Source: an uncultured Mycoplasmatota bacterium (GTDB lineage Bacteria; Bacillota_I; Bacilli_A; RF39; UBA660). From it: a stretch of 9,420 bases of DNA. The DNA lies in the NCBI GenBank assembly GCA_947572405.1, contig CANPBV010000060.1:1-9420 (forward strand), in the 5' to 3' direction. The notes below the pieces were generated by a model. That model worked only from the letters and a program-made list of their open reading frames with translations. It was not told where the DNA came from and searched no databases. The number at the start of each line of letters is the position of its first letter. Position 1 is the stretch's first letter. The position numbers and the translations under genes were made by a program. Shown piece by piece: positions 6,705 to 9,420 of this stretch.

Positions 6705-7712
6705 TTATTTCTCCTTTGTATTTAAAGCTATTGCACCTACTACAATTCCAAGATAGTATGTGATAAAGCGCCAAATTAACATCACCGCTTTTAATATACT
6801 TCCATTTAAAAAGTTTCCATAGAATGTTAAAAAGCTATATTCTAATCCTCCTGTTCCACCTGGTATTGGTACAAAAGAACCAATGAGCATGACATAAGCA
6901 GATGTGATAATGGTAAGTCCACCCGATAGACTATTATAGTCACCTAATCCATAAAGAATCGTAAGAGGGATCAAATAAAGACTAATCAGCGCAATTAAAT
7001 TCATAAATATTAATTTTATAAAATGCTTCTTATCCTTCATAAGAATTTTAGCTCCTGAATGGAATCTGGTAATATAGTCTTTCCATTTCTCTTTTGTATT
7101 TGTTGGATCTTTTAACAGTTTCATTTTGCCTAAAAAGTGAATTGCTTTTTCTGCTATAAAATAATTTATTTTTTTTGCGAATGCAACAATAAATAAAACA
7201 ATGATAATGACAGTGTTGATGATAAACCCAAGTGTTACCAATTGTTTTAAAAATCCAACCTCTGGATAAAAATGACAAAAATAATTGGCTATAATAGCAA
7301 ATACTCCTAATATAACAAGTGCGATTTGATAAACGATAAAATCTTGTATGATGATATTTGTTGCATCTGTAATTTTAATTCCTTCCTTTTTTAAGGAATA
7401 AACCTGAAATGGTTGTCCACCACTGGCAAATGGAGTAATGCCATTAAAAAATTGCGTTAATAAAATATTGCGAAAGGCTTGTGTCATCCTATAATCTTTT
7501 TTAAAATGTCTTGCAGTCTGATACAGTACAAATGACTTCATAAACCAATATCCAAATATTAAAAATATGGAAACCAAAAGCCACCAAATATTGATGGTTA
7601 ATATATTGCTTATAATATCGTTAAAGTCATCTTTTAATGCAAAATAAAGTACAATAATTGTCACAATAATTAATAATACAATACTTAATTTGCTTTTTAG
7701 CTTTCCCTTCAT
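6705..7712 (-). CDS. YbhN/UPF0104 family flippase-like membrane protein
   Basis: This 335-residue polytopic membrane protein matches the lysylphosphatidylglycerol-synthase transmembrane family (LPG_synthase_TM, TIGR00374-like). Seven hydrophobic segments are visible, at roughly 9-26, 42-64, 124-145, 158-179, 232-254, 264-282 and 307-330. The family motifs TPFASGGQPFQVY (93-105) and VPIPGGTGG (281-289) are present. The C-terminal aminoacyl-transferase domain of MprF is absent, so it is not itself an aminoacyl-lipid synthase. Such stand-alone members often sit beside glycolipid glycosyltransferases and are thought to flip or present the lipid product; here the GT4 gene follows after 2 bases. 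The ribosome site AAAGGA lies 8 bases before the ATG, inside the 15-base gap after pgk. The GT start signal is embedded in this gene's last codons, indicating coupling. The substrate is inferred from context. Confidence 0.9.
   Translation of the reverse strand: MKGKLKSKLSIVLLIIVTIIVLYFALKDDFNDIISNILTINIWWLLVSIFLIFGYWFMKSFVLYQTARHFKKDYRMTQAFRNILLTQFFNGITPFASGGQPFQVYSLKKEGIKITDATNIIIQDFIVYQIALVILGVFAIIANYFCHFYPEVGFLKQLVTLGFIINTVIIIVLFIVAFAKKINYFIAEKAIHFLGKMKLLKDPTNTKEKWKDYITRFHSGAKILMKDKKHFIKLIFMNLIALISLYLIPLTILYGLGDYNSLSGGLTIITSAYVMLIGSFVPIPGGTGGLEYSFLTFYGNFLNGSILKAVMLIWRFITYYLGIVVGAIALNTKEK
6711..6717 (-). promoter_or_regulatory. Ribosome binding site deciding the glycosyltransferase start
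   Basis: AAAGGAG on the minus strand lies 8 bases before ATG 6702 and inside the last codons of the flippase-like gene. No comparable site precedes the upstream in-frame ATG at 6774. Confidence 0.8.
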
Positions 7713-7727
7713 AACATCAATCCTTTT

Positions 7728-8903
7728 TTATTGTTCTGTAATAATACTTATACCTGGTAAATCTTTTCCCTCAAGCATTTCTAAAGAGGCTCCCCCTCCA
7801 GTTGAAATGTGGGTCATGGATTCTTTGTACCCAAAATGAATGGCTGCTGAAGCAGTGTCCCCTCCACCTAGGATTGTAACTCCGCTATTTTGTTTTAAAA
7901 TTTCTAAAAGATTTTTAGTTCCTTTACTAAATGCTGGTTCTTCAAAAATACCAACAGGCCCATTCCAAACAATCGTTTTACTAATTTCCAAATATTTTTT
8001 GAACAGTTCTACTGTCTTTGGACCAATATCCACTCCAATATCATCACTATCAAGTTCTGTTTTGATAGTTCCTTCTTTACTTTCTAATGATTTTGTACAT
8101 AAAGAATCTAGTGGCAATATTATTTTATCACAATACGTAGATAAAATTTCATTACAAAATTGTAAGTTTTCTTGATCGCATAAAGAAGATCCAATTTCTT
8201 TTCCCTGTGATTTCAAGAATGTATAAGCCATTCCCCCACCAATTAAAATAAAATCCGCCTTGTGAACTAGGTTTTCTATAACTCCTATTTTATCATTTAC
8301 TTTTGCTCCACCTAAGATAACAGTAAATGGTTGTTCTGGATTATTTATCGCTGGTTCTAAATATTCCAGTTCTTTTTCTATTAGAAATCCAATTCCATTT
8401 GGCAATCTAGAAGCAATTCCGACATTAGAAGCATGCTCTCTATGACTTGTCCCAAAGGCGTCATTAATATAAATATCTCCCAAATCTGCCCAATACTTTC
8501 CAAGTTCTGCATCACTGCTACTTTCTTTTTTGCCATCAATATCTTCAAATCTCGTATTTTCTAGAAGTACAATGTCTCCATTTTTCATATTGTTTACTGC
8601 TTCTTCTACTCGTTTTCCTCTTGTTTCATAAACAAAAAGGATTGGTTTTTCTAGCAATTCACTCAGTCTTATTGCAATTGGTCTAAGGGTTTTTCCTTTT
8701 TTGTCTTCCTCTTTTTTTATTCTACCCAAATGGGAAAGTAATATTACTTTTGCTTCATGATCTACAGCATATCGAATTGTTTCTAAACTTTCTTTTATTC
8801 TGTTATCATCTGTTATAACAGAATCCTTCATTGGTACATTAAAATCAACTCTAATAATTACTTTTTTACCCTTTAAATCATAATCGCGAATTGTCTTTTT
8901 CAT
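7728..8903 (-). CDS. pgk: Phosphoglycerate kinase
   Basis: This cytoplasmic glycolytic enzyme transfers phosphate from 1,3-bisphosphoglycerate to ADP, making ATP. It has 391 residues, against about 394 in Bacillus. The N-terminal 3PG domain has RVDFNVP (18-24), LSHLGR (56-61), ENTRF (115-119) and INDAFGTSHREHAS (146-159). The C-terminal nucleotide domain has LGGAKVNDKIGVI (197-209), IGGGMAYTFL, VWNGPVGIFE (312-321), GGGDTASAA (346-354) and the hinge/catalytic TGGGASLEMLEGK (368-380). I chose ATG 8903: AAGAGTGAT lies just before it, and the product then matches known N-termini. The in-frame ATG at 8933 has no ribosome site and would overlap the pilin gene. The gene lies 13 bases after the pilin-like gene and 15 before the flippase-like gene, with no promoter visible between. 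Confidence 0.97.
   Translation of the reverse strand: MKKTIRDYDLKGKKVIIRVDFNVPMKDSVITDDNRIKESLETIRYAVDHEAKVILLSHLGRIKKEEDKKGKTLRPIAIRLSELLEKPILFVYETRGKRVEEAVNNMKNGDIVLLENTRFEDIDGKKESSSDAELGKYWADLGDIYINDAFGTSHREHASNVGIASRLPNGIGFLIEKELEYLEPAINNPEQPFTVILGGAKVNDKIGVIENLVHKADFILIGGGMAYTFLKSQGKEIGSSLCDQENLQFCNEILSTYCDKIILPLDSLCTKSLESKEGTIKTELDSDDIGVDIGPKTVELFKKYLEISKTIVWNGPVGIFEEPAFSKGTKNLLEILKQNSGVTILGGGDTASAAIHFGYKESMTHISTGGGASLEMLEGKDLPGISIITEQ
8797..8824 (-). repeat. Perfect inverted repeat inside pgk codons 27-36
   Basis: ATTCTGTTAT (8797-8806) and ATAACAGAAT (8815-8824) are perfect 10-base arms around an 8-base loop. An overlapping 14-base palindrome TCTGTTATAACAGA (8809-8822) competes with it. 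It encodes the conserved region ITDDNRI, so protein constraint may explain it. In the mRNA it could fold about 80-106 bases after the start codon. Confidence 0.5.
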
Positions 8904-8906
8904 TCT

Positions 8907-8915
8907 ATCACTCTT
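8907..8915 (-). promoter_or_regulatory. Ribosome binding site deciding the pgk start
   Basis: AAGAGTGAT resembles the 16S-complementary AAGGAGGTGAT and lies 3 bases (7 from the GAG core) before ATG 8903. Upstream ATGs at 8933 and 8924 lack any such site. Confidence 0.65.
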
Positions 8916-8916
8916 T

Positions 8917-9291
8917 CTATTCATGGGATTCATATTTATAACTATAGCTTCCGTCAGATTTTCTTGTTACTTCTACTGTATCATTTTTGTTTACTTTCCT
9001 ATCCGTTCTAGGATTTGTCATAGTTGATTTTATATACCCATTTTCTATTAATGTTTGCATAGAAATACTATAAGTACCTCCTACATTCTCTAAATCAGGA
9101 TATTGTTTTATGTTTAGTTGCACATAAGTTTCTGTTGCAAGATTAATATCTGTCAAAAATCTTTGATATTCTTTTTCCTCATCTCTTTTTAACATCCCAA
9201 TCACTGAGGGAACCACAAATACTAGAATAGTAGCAATAATCGCTACAATTCCTAAAAGTTCTACCAGCGTAAACCCTTTTTTACTTTTCAT
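8917..9291 (-). CDS. Type IV prepilin-like (pseudopilin) protein
   Basis: This 124-residue protein has a class III signal: a short basic leader MKSKKG, a predicted prepilin-peptidase cut after G6, then FTLVE with the conserved fifth-position glutamate E11. The hydrophobic helix runs from about 7 to 30, and a helix with charged residues (about 34-60) follows. The C-terminal part (about 72-121) looks like a small beta domain ending in DGSYSYKYE. There is no Cys pair. It probably assembles in, or is anchored to, the membrane with its C-terminus outside. No assembly ATPase, PilC-like protein or prepilin peptidase is in the window, so its partners are elsewhere or it acts alone. I chose ATG 9291: the GTG at 9300 is part of the AGGTGAT ribosome site. 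It is the first gene of the operon and lies 13 bases before pgk. Confidence 0.9.
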   Translation of the reverse strand: MKSKKGFTLVELLGIVAIIATILVFVVPSVIGMLKRDEEKEYQRFLTDINLATETYVQLNIKQYPDLENVGGTYSISMQTLIENGYIKSTMTNPRTDRKVNKNDTVEVTRKSDGSYSYKYESHE

Positions 9292-9295
9292 TCTT

Positions 9296-9302
9296 ATCAC
9301 CT
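9296..9302 (-). promoter_or_regulatory. Ribosome binding site deciding the pilin start
   Basis: AGGTGAT lies with its AGG 8 bases before ATG 9291. It overlaps and so excludes the in-frame GTG at 9300. Confidence 0.7.
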
Positions 9303-9319
9303 ATCTTTACCTTATTATT

Positions 9320-9348
9320 ATTTTATAACAAATTAATATATTTTACAA
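9320..9348 (-). promoter_or_regulatory. Candidate sigma-A promoter of the pilin-pgk-flippase-GT-tpiA operon
   Basis: TTGTAA (9343-9348, four of six to TTGACA), a 17-base spacer, then TAAAAT (9320-9325, five of six to TATAAT). Transcription would begin near 9313 and give a leader of about 22 bases. No other promoter of this quality was seen further down before tpiA, so it may drive all five genes. Confidence 0.6.
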
Positions 9349-9366
9349 GAAAAAGGCTTTTTGCCC
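9347..9366 (-). terminator. Weak terminator-like hairpin at the right edge
   Basis: On the minus strand GGGC, loop AAAAA, GCC, then TTTTTCTT: three G-C pairs plus one G-U followed by a T tract. It could close a gene lying beyond the right edge. It overlaps the -35 element of the operon promoter by two bases. The stem is short. Confidence 0.3.
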
Positions 9367-9420
9367 AGGACCAAATCATGAAAAAGATTAAATATACAGT
9401 TTAAGGCAAGTAATTATCTA

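Noticed and set aside
6703..6774. N-terminal extension of the glycosyltransferase to an ATG at 6774
   Set aside because: It would overlap the flippase-like gene by 70 bases, has no ribosome site, and the Cys-rich extension is unlike the family.
7048..7278. Minus-strand frame of 76 codons inside the flippase-like gene
   Set aside because: It is an out-of-frame reading of a well-supported membrane protein gene, rich in Cys, His and Tyr as expected from a shifted frame.
7840..8175. Plus-strand open frame of 111 codons inside pgk
   Set aside because: It is antisense to conserved pgk motifs, with no independent support.
1..9420. Mobile elements, CRISPR arrays, tRNA, rRNA or phage defence genes
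   Set aside because: I saw no transposase or integrase motifs, spaced repeats, cloverleaf sequence or defence-gene motifs. All sizeable frames are accounted for by the listed genes.

Overview
The window is AT-rich and codes entirely on the minus strand, with Shine-Dalgarno sites of the AGGTGAT/GGAG type. It encodes a full-length Spo0A, the master regulator of endospore formation. This points to a low-GC, spore-forming Firmicute. The prepilin-like protein and the membrane-anchored 'WRIV' protein resemble families I associate with uncultured gut Bacilli, so such a lineage is my guess. The species cannot be read from the sequence.

Reading in the direction of transcription (right to left): a sigma-A-like promoter at about 9320-9348 drives a tight run of five genes: an orphan prepilin-like protein (8917-9291), phosphoglycerate kinase pgk (7728-8903), a YbhN/UPF0104 flippase-like membrane protein (6705-7712), a GT4 glycosyltransferase of the diacylglycerol-glucosyltransferase type (5464-6702) and triosephosphate isomerase tpiA (4740-5474). 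Spacings are 13, 15, 2 and -11 bases, so they look like one translationally coupled operon. It ends at a hairpin that overlaps the tpiA stop codon.

Next comes spo0A (3863-4630) with its own promoter and, just upstream of that, a perfect Spo0A binding box, which suggests autoregulation. A 474-residue single-pass membrane protein of unknown function (2381-3805) follows, with its own extended -10 promoter and a clear terminator. After a 306-base gap holding only weak signals (a possible 43-codon ORF, a candidate promoter, a hairpin), gpmI (560-2074), encoding Mn-dependent phosphoglycerate mutase, begins. A truncated gene for a membrane-anchored extracellular protein (1-527) lies 32 bases beyond it and probably shares its transcript.

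Taken together, this is a lower-glycolysis neighbourhood (pgk, tpiA, gpmI). It has been interrupted by a membrane glycolipid gene pair and by spo0A with an unknown partner. I see no mobile elements, CRISPR arrays, tRNA or rRNA genes. The more novel material is the orphan pilin at the head of a glycolytic operon, the uncharacterised protein next to spo0A, and the isolated spo0A context. No wholly new system is evident.
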